A stretch of 64,000 nt of DNA from Blastomussa wellsi (taxonomy: Eukaryota > Cnidaria > Anthozoa > Scleractinia > Plerogyridae). Made by a program: the position numbers and the translations under genes. This document shows positions 1 to 11,342 of this stretch, in pieces (position 1 is the first letter of the stretch; each line of letters begins with the position of its first letter). The notes beneath the pieces are model-generated. The model did not search any database, was not told where the DNA came from, and saw nothing but the letters and a program-made list of their open reading frames with translations. Where the stretch lies: positions 36,298,770-36,362,769 of the forward strand of contig OX393561.1 in the NCBI GenBank assembly GCA_947652115.1, read 5' to 3'.

Positions 1-64
1 TAAGAAGTTGTGCGACGTACAAAATTCCAACATGCTGGCTTAGCATAGTATGTAATGGTTTAAC

Positions 65-270
65 AATATAATTTGGTTTTATCAACTGGGTTGATAATGT
101 GAATTGGCCACCGTAAAGAGATTCGAGAGCTGACGAAACGCTCGAAACGTCTGCTCTCGAATCTCTTTACGGTGGCCAATTGACATTATCAACCCAGTTG
201 ATAAAACCAAATTATAGTGTTATGCTTCCCACCGACGCAGCACTACAGTTTCTTTAGAAACTTACCCCCT
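65..270. repeat. Penelope-like terminal palindrome with hammerhead-like core
   Basis: Two long arms (about 65-130 and 152-215) are near-perfect inverted copies of each other. They flank a short core at 130-151 that reads CTGACGA, seven bases, GAAAC, GTC. The same arm sequence recurs at 26862-27013 and 55343-55498, followed by the same 'ccaccgacgcagca' tail. The core has the order of conserved hammerhead ribozyme blocks, and the arms would form its stem I. Hammerhead motifs are known in the terminal repeats of Penelope-like elements, so this is probably a non-autonomous end of such an element. The region between the two conserved blocks is too short here for a good stem II, so this copy is probably inactive. 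Confidence 0.6.
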
Positions 271-763
271 CTATTCATATGTAATGGTTTGTTGCAATCA
301 CAAACTATGCAAGCCATGGTGATTCTATCACATGCAAACTGAACTTAGACTTTAATGAACGAAATCTTTAAAAGACTATAAGCGGCAATTCTTGAGAACC
401 GCCGTACTTGAGTGAACTCTTTAAAAGTTGGGAAAAAGAATTGCAGATTCGCCTTATTCAGCTAGTTAAAGAAAACGGGACAAGGGTTTAAAAGGGACCA
501 TTTTCTTGTTCAAAAAAGAAGGGTTCCGAAAACGTTCATTGTCAAAGCTACTTCACAGCAGACATTATGAAATCGAAGAGCGAAGGGATTGCTCCTTTAC
601 GGGAGGCAAAATTTGTTTCGGCAAGTAACACCATTATGTGTTTTTCACACTAAATGTTGGGGAATGGTATAAAAAGATGTAAAGTCAACCCTTCTTAAAA
701 TTGTTTTGAACAATTTGATTCCTTTAAGACAAAATATCTTAAATCTTTGTTTTGTTAATTCAG

Positions 764-3700
764 ATGATAACTCACCTTCTTCGCACTCATCTGTTTATGG
801 AACCAATCTCCCTTGCCAGCTGGAGAAATCTACCTTCACTCCACCCCGTCTGGAAGTTATTGAGTCCTCACGTGCGGGGAGTTCTCGCCATCAACACTCT
901 TGGAAGAGAAAGACTGATTCCCGCGGGTGGTGCGGCGGACAACACACTCAGTCTGGGAGGTGGAGGTGAGACTGCGAATTCCTTGTTTAGTTTTATTTTG
1001 TTCTGCTTTGTTTTCTCAAAACGTCCTAGACAGAATGTTATAATAAGTGGGTTAAAAGTTAACGTTGCTGGATAAAAAGGAGCTGTCAAGGAAAGTCTCG
1101 CTCCACTCTGTGAAAAAAGTTTTTGTAAAATAAATCTCCTTTCGGTGAGTATTGCCACCCAGGGAAGGTCCAACCAAGGCATTCTATTAAACCTGTGTAC
1201 AAGTTATATTCAACGTTGCTAAGTCTTGGACTTGTTTTACAGAATGCAGCTACCATTTTTCCCTGCAGGGTTATCTCAAGAAGGAAATTAGGTATTGAAC
1301 TTTTGCAGGTCGCTGGAAGATTTGACACAACAGAACCACCACTGCAGAAACAGTGCGACTTATTAAGCATGCAGCTTCTGTTACTCCTAGGTCACATTGA
1401 TCTCATGAAGAAGTACTACAAGAATGTCAGTTGGTCATCTTATGACCTGCCCAAAGTCTTAAAAGAAAAAGGAGTAGACGATCCGGACAAGTTGCCAGGC
1501 TTCCACTATCGGGACGATGCCTTGAGGCTTTGGCAGGCTATCAAGGACTACATCACAAGGATTCTATCAATATACTATCATTCCGACGAGGATATCCAGA
1601 AGGTATGAAGTAGTTTCACTTTAATGTGATGCAAAGCATGGGCAGAATGCTTAGATATCATTACTTGTTCATAGTCATCGAAGCGGTAAAATTGAACGCG
1701 AGCGCACTCAGAAGAACAGAAGAAAGGGCTGAAATTGACACAGTAGTGTTGATAAAACTTGCTTTTCTGATTTCAAGAGATAAAAATTCTCATAGCCTAC
1801 GCGCGGCTTTTTGAAAGACAATGCTGTATCTACATTTTAAGGCAAAAATGAAGTAGATTGAATAAATGAGTTTAAATAGTCATTTTTGAGCTATAATATC
1901 TTAGTGTTTCAGTATTCACCACTAGCCACCTCCTCCACTTCGGTGAATAGTTGTTGATTATACCATGATTTACAAAATGGTAAACATACGGGCCAGCTCA
2001 AAATTAAAAAGGAGCTTCAATTTTTAAAATTTATGAGCTTTTGGAGGGGTTTTTAATAAAACAATTATTCCACTCGCGTTTGTTGGGTATGAGATAGTAG
2101 GGACCTTTAGCAATGATGACGAGGACGTGGACGAAGACTTGTCTGGTCGACTAAGCCCTGGGACGAGACAGTCGTCCACGGCAGAAACATAAACACTTTA
2201 GCAGACCGGTAGCGTGGACGAGTTTCGTGCTGTGGAAGTCAATAGCGAAAATGTCTTTTAAATAGTTTCGTGGGCTGCTAAAATTTCTCTCCGCTGATAA
2301 CGACATATGAGAAGTACGCGTGTCAGAACAAAGCTAACTTTATCGTCGTTTGCATAAACCACAACTTAAACGAATAGTTTGTATTTTTAAAGCCGGGAAG
2401 TCTTTCAGATTTAAAAATGAAGTCAAGATTAAATTGCAAGAATTACAATGTAATGCAGTTGACAGAATGTGATTTATAATAATATCTTATAAGGTTACAT
2501 ACGTATCCCGGTGCAATTTTATCGCCACAACCCGCCGGCATTCCTCCACACGCAGTGCGACCACAAATGCACAAATCATAACCTTACTTTTAATCTCTGC
2601 CTGATGATCTGTTTTTTCCTCGCGGTCCAATCAAATATGTTATGGACGCTATCTTATTCACTGACGAGCCATTTCGAGTGAAGAAACCTCAAAGAAACAC
2701 GTAAAAATGCAAAAACTCTACGAAACATACTCTCGTTCACTACAAGACGGTAAATGGCGGCAAATGACGTCCTGGACGAGGTGTGGACGATGAGCCGTGC
2801 TCGATGGGGCATGCGTGGTAACGTCGAGTCTCGTATTTCCAACTTCCGGTCGTTCACGTTCACGTCCTCGTCATCATTGCTAAAGGTCCGTAGTTTTAGC
2901 CAACCGCGTAGCGTAGCGTAGCTCCTTCAGTAGAGCAAGAAATCAACGTCGTCCCTCCTGATTATATTCAACAGGACACAGAAATTCAAGCGTGGATCCT
3001 CGATCTTCACGACAATGGCTACGCAACACGGGAAGGAGAGACAGATCACGGCTTCCCGTCATCCCTCGCAAGCATTGAACAGCTGACTCACATATTGACC
3101 ATGGTGATCTTCACCTGTGCCTGTCAGCACGCTGCCGTAAACTTCTCTCAGATGGACTCGCTCGGTTTCCCGCCAAGTTCTCCTACCCTCATGCGACAAC
3201 CACCTCCAACAGAAAAAGGCAAAGTAACCGTTAGAGACATAATGAAAAGTCTCCCGACCAAGCACCAGACAGGAGTCACCCTAGTAGTGCTCCACGATTT
3301 GACTCGCATCTTTCCTGATGAGGTAAATTTCGCAGCACAGGCGTCAGCTTTTTAGGGATTTCTGTTCTCTTATTGATGACAAGTGTCGTCATAACCAATG
3401 AAAACACGAAGCAATTACACGTGAAAACGCGTGATTGGTTGATTAGGTGGCGCAACATTTTTAACCAACCACTAAGCATAATAATGCAACAAAAAACACC
3501 AAGGCTCTCAGTTGAAAACCGCTCTTTACGTGAGACGTTCTTGATCATTTTTCGCGTCTTCAAGTGAGCTGTTATGTAACGCATTCTAGCTTGAAGAAAC
3601 GTGCTCATATGTTGGAAGCGATCCATATGCATGTAACGTAACCTCCCTCACAGACGTTCTTAGGGCTTCGTCACGCGTTCCTCCTCCACGGGTACGAAGC

Positions 3701-4312
3701 CCTAAAGACTTCCGCGCGGGAGGCTATATGCATGTCGTGAATAGTGAACTTAACTTTTCGTTGAATGGAAGCCTCGCTATGAGAGCAAGGGCTATTTACA
3801 CAAGCTAGACACTTTTTCCTATCCGGGACCTCAACACTCGCATTCAGTAGGTCTCTGTCGTTTTAAGGGTAATGATTTCTTATTAGAAAATTTGTTCATA
3901 AGCCACACGTTCACCCATGAAACTGACAATCTCGTCACTTCAAAACAACAACAATACATGGCCGCAAATACTAATGGATGCTGGACATGGGCATGAAGTT
4001 TGCTTGGGTCCTTGGTGCGATTTTACGCGCGAGTCCTTTATTTCGGCGGCAGATTCTAAACAAAACACTCGCGCTCGAGATCCCACGATGTATAACAGGC
4101 TATTTCACATTTTTGTCTTCTTTTTCCCTTAGCGTTTCCTTGGTGATTACTCTGATGGCTCCTTTACAGACATGGCTGCCCGAGAGGCCATTTTGCGCTT
4201 CCAAGGAAAGCTGAACAGAATCACGGTATCCATAAAGAGGAGGAATGAGACTTTGAAATTTCCTTACACATATTTGCTTCCAGAGAGGATACCAAATAGT
4301 ATCGCGATTTAA
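764..4312 (+). CDS. Lipoxygenase LOX-A, C-terminal part (5' end outside window)
   Basis: Non-haem iron fatty-acid dioxygenase, catalytic domain only. Exons: 764-965, 1391-1602, 2975-3322 and 4133-4312, with GT/AG borders and the same phases as exons 7-10 of the two downstream paralogues. The first exon carries ITHLLRTHL, whose two His are the first two iron ligands. The third exon has CQHAAVNF (third His and the Asn ligand). The protein ends PNSIAI, the C-terminal Ile being the fifth ligand. INTLGR has Gly at the Coffa position, which in characterised lipoxygenases goes with R-stereospecific oxygenation. No exon for the upstream FHQ segment is visible in 1-763, so the rest lies outside. No stop or frameshift is seen in the visible exons. 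Family certain; substrate and position of oxygenation unknown. Confidence 0.9.
2101..2889. mobile_element. Non-autonomous DNA transposon with 29-bp terminal inverted repeats
   Basis: Positions 2101-2129 and 2861-2889 are perfect inverted copies (they begin GGACCTTTAGCAATGATG) and are flanked on both sides by GTAG, a possible target duplication. No transposase ORF lies inside. It sits in the LOX-A intron between 1602 and 2975. The flank at 2053-2100 and the sequence after 2893 look like the two halves of the palindromic repeat seen at 44031-44143, so this is a nested insertion. Confidence 0.8.
3369..3545. mobile_element. Fragment of the CCAAT / AGAGCGGTTTTC element family
   Basis: Located in the last LOX-A intron. 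It contains repeated 'accaat'/'attggtt' stretches and ends in 'gaaaaccgctcttta', the terminus shared with copies at 34905-35180 and 45376-46239. The left end is not clear. No coding capacity. Confidence 0.4.
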
Positions 4313-4668
4313 ACCACATTGCTGGCACATTAAAGGGGCATTGTCACGGGGATTTTTGCCGTTTTCACTGCTTTGTGCCTGTTATTGTGCACAAAATGCT
4401 CCAACAGACTCACCAAGATGAATTCAGATGAAAATTTTGGAAGGAAAGCAGACCATAATATTTTTTTTTTAAAATTGGCACAAAGTTTTTCAACTTACAA
4501 TCTATTTCCATCCTCGTCATCTGTGGCAGCATACAGGAATCAATAGTTTCAATATAGTACTATAATCTTCGACAACAAAATTAGACCATTATTCTTAGGT
4601 TTCCCTTGTTGCATCGACGGTTTTAAGCTTTTTAAGAATACCCTTTAACAGCGTGACAATATTCCTTT

Positions 4669-4674
4669 AATAAA
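4669..4674 (+). terminator. Possible polyadenylation signal of LOX-A
   Basis: First AATAAA downstream of the LOX-A stop (about 360 bases after it). The hexamer is common in AT-rich DNA, so this is only a candidate. Confidence 0.3.
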
Positions 4675-7282
4675 CATGTGTATATTTGTACAGGAGTTAA
4701 CCCATGGCGCGCTAGTAAATATAACATATTGCGACCAATTTACCCTTGACGGAGCCGTAAATGGGACGAAAGATATTAATTTTGGGGAAGGATTTGTGGA
4801 ATTTCTTCGGATCTGCTAAAATACTTTTCTTCTAGTTATTGGGGCAAGCAGCACCTCATTGAAGCGGCAAGACCATTGGGCGTTGAAACAATAAAGAACA
4901 TTCCTAAACAAAGCCTCTAGCCCTGATAACAAAAAAGTCTATTGTTAAGGAGAATGAATGGAAAAATAGGTTCATATGAGGTGCTGGACTACTCTAATTA
5001 TTTAATTAACTGCAGTCAGTGGCTTTGCATTCCAGCAAACAATTTTGGGTATCGTAAATATTTTAAGATTTGTCTCATTTAAAGCATTTGAGCTACAAGG
5101 CGTTTGCATTCGCAGCAAGATACACTCCGTTATGTGGGCTATACGGGGACGTGCCGCTGGATAGGGTATTGTTTTGACCCTTAAGTCCTAAATAGGGTAT
5201 CTAATTTCAAGTGTGCCTCTCCTAAACAGGCTATGGAGTCGTCCTAGACAGGGTATGGCTTCAAGATTTTCGTCGAGTTTTAAGCATATCCGAAATCATT
5301 AATAAGCAATGTTCATCAAAATTTATTAATCCGGTCATCAGTCGACATTAGATCATTTTCAGGACTTAATATTGGCACTAGAGTATAAAATACGTTTTTC
5401 TTTGTCCTAATTAAACAAGGTAGGTGTTTGACGTTATTTTTGTCCTAAACAGGGTCAAGGTTTCAAACCTCCAACGGCACCCCTTTTGACCCACCCTCGC
5501 GAGAGATGAATGCATGTATTTTGTTTTTTTCCTTTTAATGGAAAAACCTTTACACTAGTTCACTCAGTAATAACCCTATAAAAGCTAAGCTGTAAATATT
5601 AAAAGACAGGCTGTTAGCATCCTGTACAATACATGTAAATAAAAAATGCAGAGGGATGAATTGGGGTCCATCTAGCTGTCGGTAACTGCAAGTAACGGGG
5701 TTTGTCGTTCAGAAAACAAAACAGACACCTTTTTGTATAGTCAGAGGCCCCAAGATATCCTCCGTTACTGCTAAAAGTGGTACATTTGGCTGTGTATTCT
5801 TCTAAAATTAAATTCGCCATTTGGAATAAGCTTATATTACATTTTAGTGTTTGACTGTTCTTTGTACGTTCCTGTTGAAGAGCCGCGTGCGCACAGCACG
5901 ATAATGCACTTTTTAGATTATCGAGCGGTTTTCAATAGAAAGCAAAATCCAAAAACGGCAAATTCCGTTTTTGGATTTTTTGCTTTGTTGGGAAATTCAT
6001 TAATTTGGGTGGTTACAATTGTGCAATTTAATCACATGCAAACTATTACAGTCGTAACCTAAGAAAATGATTTTGGTTTCAGTTGTTTCAATTTTGCTTG
6101 GTCAAGAAAGTAGTACTTTCGGCAATCGATCAAAATCTCTCTAACGGAGAAGCGTTAGCCATTATGAAATTGGATTCGATTTTCAAAAACATGTATTTCA
6201 AGAACACAAAACATTGGGAAAGAGAGGTTTTAAAGTGAAAATGGGAGGCTCTGTGCTTTTCTTGATGAACCATTATGTATGAGACACGGCGGAAAAACGA
6301 TAGAATGTCCGAAAACGTATACATTTTGACAATTTTTAAAGAAACTTTGAATATTTAAGGTTAAGATTTATACTAGAGGTGCATTGTTTTATTTTTATTA
6401 CCTCTCAATTTCCACATTCAATTCCAATTTTTGCTATAAGCATCGTAATTTCGCACGTTTGGACTAAAATTATTTCATCGATGGATCCAACCCAATCTAC
6501 TGCTAGAGAATGTATACAGTCTACATTGGGAAATTAGGGTAGCTAATTTAAAGTGTCTACATTTATTGAGTAAAGGGAGCCTCGGCTGTTGAAACAAGTG
6601 GACGTTAAAAAGTCTAAAATAGTGTCTAAATTACAAATTTTACCGGACAAGGGCCCAGACCCAACGAAATTAGATGTTACGAAGAGCTTCATGACAACTG
6701 TGTCGGGAGCCATTCCTTAACCGCTCGTATTATGACGGGAATCCGCCAGTTTGAAATGAATCCACTTAGAGCGATTTGATACCAACGCTTACTCAATAAA
6801 TGTAGACACTATAGAGGAGGAGGAGATTGGATATGGATCATGACTTTCCTTGCTGACGATGGTCATCTCGGGAAATCGTGACTTGATGTACATGCGCGGT
6901 GCGTTTTTTCCGCTGTGTCGAGTATACAGTATTTCACACACGTGACAAGCGGCCATATTGGATTGCTGAAACAAACTATGATATTTTCATAGAGTTCAAT
7001 TCCCGGAGGATTGTTTTGGGACACCAATATGGCCGCCGCTTCTTTGTTTTTGGACACCAATATGGCCGCCGTGACGTCATATGAGAACACTCTATACATA
7101 CATGCCTACATACTTTATTGCAACTCCCTACAGGGGTTTTTCATTTACAAGGCTACATAAATGTCATACTAAATTAACTTAATATAAACGAAATAACAAA
7201 GGTAATAAATACGCCATAAAAAATGAGTGAAATGCGTTAAAGATAAAAACATGCAATAGAGTGGATTTACTATTTAAAAATT
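4675..7282. other. Intergenic, no gene seen
   Basis: AT-rich sequence without a coding pattern. Visible structure: a 15-bp-arm hairpin at 5947-5978 built on 'aatccaaaaacgg', and a twice-repeated 'ggacaccaatatggccgcc' unit near 7018-7070. Short ORFs here are in random composition and have no recognisable motif. Confidence 0.5.
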
Positions 7283-7745
7283 CATAGATTAAACAGAAAA
7301 AAGTAGGTTAACAATTTTTTTCTAAAACCTTTGACATCGTCTCTTAGATTATTCCAGAGTCTAGCACCACTATAGGTGGACCAACCAGAAACAAGAAAGT
7401 GAAGATGCCAGCCAATCATAATTGAAAACCATTCAACCGTTCGCGCCATTTTCTTGCTCGCTAGCAACTATTCAACCTCCGTTTGCCAGTTGACGCTTTT
7501 CGATATACTGTTCTCGAGCTCTACAAGGACAAAGCGGCTTAAATGTCTAACAATGAAGCTAATTCTAGCTCATTTTAAAATTAGCCTGAGTCGGGCAAGG
7601 GTTGTAGTTTCTGCAATAAAATATCATGTCTAATGCTGTAAAAGGCCTTTGACATGTCGAGTACTTAACACCAGAGCTGAGATCTTTTTATCATCAATTG
7701 CCTTTAACAGGTCGTCCGTAACACAGAGAAGGGCAGTCCCAGTTC
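7283..7745 (-). pseudogene. Remnant of a non-LTR retrotransposon reverse transcriptase
   Basis: On the minus strand, 7745-7560 reads as broken reverse-transcriptase sequence (CVTDDLLKAIDDKKIS, then a frameshifted DMSKAF / RHDILLQKL). Positions 7365-7283 encode YSGARLWNNLRDDVK, typical of the C-terminal tail of CR1/L2-type elements. The pieces are in different frames with large parts missing, so it is a dead fragment. No 5' end or endonuclease domain is visible. Confidence 0.6.
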
Positions 7746-8352
7746 AATGAAGCTTGCGGTTACCACCTTGAGTTTTAGTCATTTTTTGTTTGCCGTTAGA
7801 TAGTCAAAAATTGAGCATGCACGGGCGTTCGGATGCCTTTGAAACGATAGGCAATAGCGAAATTGGTCCAGTTGGCAAAAAATAATAAAAAATGCATCTG
7901 TTGACGTGACGGTAATGGATTATGACGTAGCTATATAATTAATGCATTAAAATAATCTGTCGAACCGTGAATAACAAAAGCATGCATTAGGGAATATATA
8001 AACTAATTAAAACAGATAATTGACTTTCTGCACAAGGACTGCGTTGGATAGGATCAAACCAAAAAGGATAAGGTATTGTGTTGTTTGATTCTAAAACTGT
8101 AAGGTTACGGCTTTTTATCGAAGGAATACTATTTTGAATTCTGTAAAATGACGATATCAGTTGGCACAATTCGCTTCACTGAGCCTACAGGCCTGACAAC
8201 AAAGACTATTACGGACTGCCGGGATAGAATCAAGCCATAAGAGAACAAGGGATTTTGTTTTTCAGATAGATATATTTCATACATTTCTTATTTCGCTCCA
8301 GGATTTACAAGTATTATGTTTCTTCATGGACTGGAGTCGAGGTTTCTTTCTT

Positions 8353-8863
8353 CGGCCCCATTTAAATGGTCTCGGGTACCCGAGACAACCCTTCCCTCGA
8401 GTTACCCTGGGCGAGCTAACTTTTCACTAAAACGTTGAAAAATTCTACCAACCGCTTAGTACATGATCCTACCCGAGTTGTCTCGGGGGACGAGACAACT
8501 CGGGTAGGCGAGTTGTCTCGTCTCGGCAGGCAGGGTAACCCTGGCAAGCGGGACAGCTTTTTCCCATATACACACTTTGGCTCGCCTACCCGAGACAACT
8601 CACGGCGTGGCGAGTATCACGTAATGTCCGGATTTCAGGTTTTTTAGCACAAATTTGCACTAAATAAATAGAATTTAACCCAGCAAGGCCTCCAGTGATC
8701 TAATGAACGAAATAAATTCAAAGGAAGAAGGATAACTGGCGACTTGAATATTTAAATACTTTTACTCAGCCGACAGCGCCAACATTTTGTCAAATAAACG
8801 CTCGATAAAGTTGCCTCGGGAGGAGGGTTGTCTCGGGTACCCGAGACTATATAACTGGGCCCT
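8353..8863. mobile_element. MITE with TCTCGGGTACCCGAGACAAC termini
   Basis: The sequence just inside 8353 and the reverse complement of that ending at 8863 match over about 45 bases, including the 'ctcgggtacccgagacaaccc' core. The middle (8470-8600) holds several more inverted copies of 'acccgagttgtctcg', so the whole element can fold into a large hairpin cluster. No transposase. A target duplication was not identified. Confidence 0.7.
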
Positions 8864-9157
8864 AAATCCGCGTATGTGCACGTTCCTCAGTATGAACGGA
8901 TAAATGTTAAAATTACATTAATCATCCAGGCTCGGATTTCTACAACAAAGTTATATCTAGTGCGTAGACGTTCTGGCCATACTAATGCAGCTGTCTACAC
9001 GTAGTACTTGGTGGTCTTGGTGTATCAATTTATTAAAAACTACTATTCTGAATCAGCCATCGAAATTCTTCCAAAACTTAAGCTCAAGGGCATGAAGGCG
9101 TTTATTCAATGCATGCAAAATAACTTGGCATATTGATTCGATATTGATTAATCGCAC

Positions 9158-9325
9158 AATAGACCAATTCCGATATATTAAAATTCTAACATGACGCCGA
9201 GGCTTGGGGGAATAAAACAAAAGAAATTATTTATTCATCCCTAAGCCTCAATGCAAAATCTTTTGTTTTATTCCCCTAAGCCTCGGCGACATGTTAGAAT
9301 ATTAATATATCGGAATTGGTCTATT
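9158..9325. mobile_element. Palindromic MITE (168 bp)
   Basis: The arms 9158-9222 and 9252-9325 are inverted copies ('aatagaccaattccgatata' and, further in, 'ccgaggctt.ggggaataaa') around a roughly 30-base loop. Non-coding; would extrude as a long hairpin. Confidence 0.8.
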
Positions 9326-10332
9326 AAAATGACCGTGATTTTTTACAAAAACAGTGAAATAAATAGTTCTCAAGGGTAACACCACGTGGTCGGAAATGGG
9401 CCAACATACAAACATAATAGAAATCTGCAGGACCACTGCAACAAACCGATGAGAAGTGCCGGATCACTTGTAGACCTGGATCAGTAAATTATTCACAAAG
9501 CAAACAAAAACGGCAGACTGATCCTGACGGTGAAAACGATGAAAAATAAACAAGAAAGATAAAACAGCCAATATATTTAAAAGATCAACATACAAACGAA
9601 GCTTTTAAAAGAGGTCACATACGAAGTTTTTAACGTTTTCTTAAATTAATTCAATAAATAATTTAATATCAATATTTTACGTTGAAGCCAATATTTTCCA
9701 AGATTGTTGTTGTTGTTGTTTTGTTATTGTTTTTTATATTGTTCAGTGCTGCATGCTGTTGCCGCTGCTGTTCCCGCTGTTATATGAAAGGAGTAATATT
9801 TTTTTAGCAAATAAAGTGGCCGTGAGACTTCTAGGCATGAACGCCTTCAACCGGTAGCGAAGCGACTTTAGATTTAGTCTAAAGAACCTATCTGAACGCC
9901 GGCAATTTTTGTGTGGCGAACGCCGCACTATGACACGAGTGGAGTCATTTGTTCATTTGTCTACGAATGTCAAGCACTGGGTCGAGTTAGTGTTTCATGA
10001 AGAATTCGGCCACTTTGTCTTGCACTTGACATCCAGTTAAAAGCTTTCGTTGTTTTTTTTTTTAATTCCCTGGTTTCAGTTTCCATGGTAAGTCGTTTTA
10101 CATTTTGAGCTTATTATTGAGCTTTGTATCTCATCAGTTTGTCCCCTTTGCTGCCTATTTTGTAACATTGTTTTGGGGTGAAGGGGGGTTCAACTAAGTG
10201 CTAAGTTATCAGAAGTAGTTGTACTAATAAAGAATTGACACTGATTATAGACATTGTTGTTGATACATACATACGCTCGGTCAGTCGGTTGGTCAATCGA
10301 TCGACCAATTGATAACAAAAAGATCAAGACTC

Positions 10333-10960
10333 GTGAATCAACTACTGCGCGCAAATCAACTGGCGAATTTTTGAACAAAAGTTGTGATAACACAAAGAGT
10401 CGGTTCATTAAACAATAATTACGACGTAAATCCATATTCAAAAGTGAAATATTTACTTTACCCTGGTGTTCCCAAGAGTGCTTGAATTTTGTTAGAACGT
10501 CCACGGCTGCGTTGTATCAAAGCAACAATGAAAGTCTTTCATTTCTTGGCTTTCCCTTATCGACATTTAGTTTGTCTTCGCTCCGCCTGGAGAATGATTT
10601 TAGCATTTCCATATCATAACTGTGTTCTTAAGGTTTTGCTTGGCGCGTTTCTGAGGGCTTTCCTTTCCATAAAGTTCTCAAAAGTACAAAATTTGTAGCC
10701 AAAACATAAACTGTCTTCGAGAGCTTGCAAACTTGCAGCGCGTTGTTTTCACAACCTCGTTGGAAACCATTTGAATTCCCGCGCTCTGATTGGTTAGATC
10801 GTTCTACTCTTGATGCTGATTGGTTATATTTTCACATGTGAAGAAAGCTATACACGAAGCTGATTGGACGTATCACTTTTCTCACATGTGAAAATATAGC
10901 AGATATAGAATTCTATCTGCAAGGTTTATTACCTAAAATTGTCGCTATATATATAATAAA
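10333..10960. mobile_element. Non-autonomous mobile element, copy 1 of 2
   Basis: Nearly identical to 53170-53786, with a few substitutions and a roughly 10-base indel near 10434. Similarity starts at 'gtgaatcaactactgcgcgc' and stops at 'ctatatatataataaa' in both copies, while the flanks are unrelated, so this is a discrete unit. The 3' half contains an inverted pair built on 'ttttcacatgtgaa'. No ORF with recognisable similarity. Confidence 0.75.
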
Positions 10961-11168
10961 TACTGATTTATCATACAATAAAACAGTTAATCTTTTGCAA
11001 CTTTTACTGACTTTCAAAGTCAAGTGTTATTTATTCCTGTTTAGCAGCATTTTGATTTCTGTATGTCAAATGTATGATTATAGTGGTAATGCACTTAGCT
11101 ATACCAAGCTAATTCTCAGACATGCCACTCAAACTAAGGGAAACAAATATTTCAAATAAACATAACAA

Positions 11169-11342
11169 GCTTAAGAATCCCAACTGGCGGGAGGCGGACC
11201 AGTTGGCTATATACAAGCATGACCGAGGAGTTGAACTAGGATCCACCAAGAAACAACTCCAGCTAAGTGGTCAGAGCGGGACTTGAACCCGTGACCTCCG
11301 GATTTCAAGTCCGGCGCCCTAACCACTCGGCCACGCTGCCTC
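11169..11342 (-). mobile_element. tRNA-derived SINE, family 1
   Basis: On the minus strand it starts GGCAGCGTGGCCGAGTGG, carries a CCGGA-CTTGAAA-TCCGG anticodon-like arm and then GGTTCAAGTCC. These are pol III A and B boxes of a Ser-like tRNA head that lacks the long variable arm of a real tRNA-Ser. A non-tRNA body ending 'gccagttgggattcttaag' follows. The body recurs at 49268-49445, which argues for a SINE and not a functional tRNA gene. Confidence 0.75.

Noticed and set aside
764..4312. LOX-A as a pseudogene because only four exons are present
   Set aside because: It starts at the window edge with open, correctly phased exons; the upstream part is simply outside.
11269..11340. Possible tRNA-Ser(TGA) gene on the minus strand
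   Set aside because: Lacks the long variable arm of a eukaryotic tRNA-Ser and continues into a body shared with another locus, so it is called a SINE.
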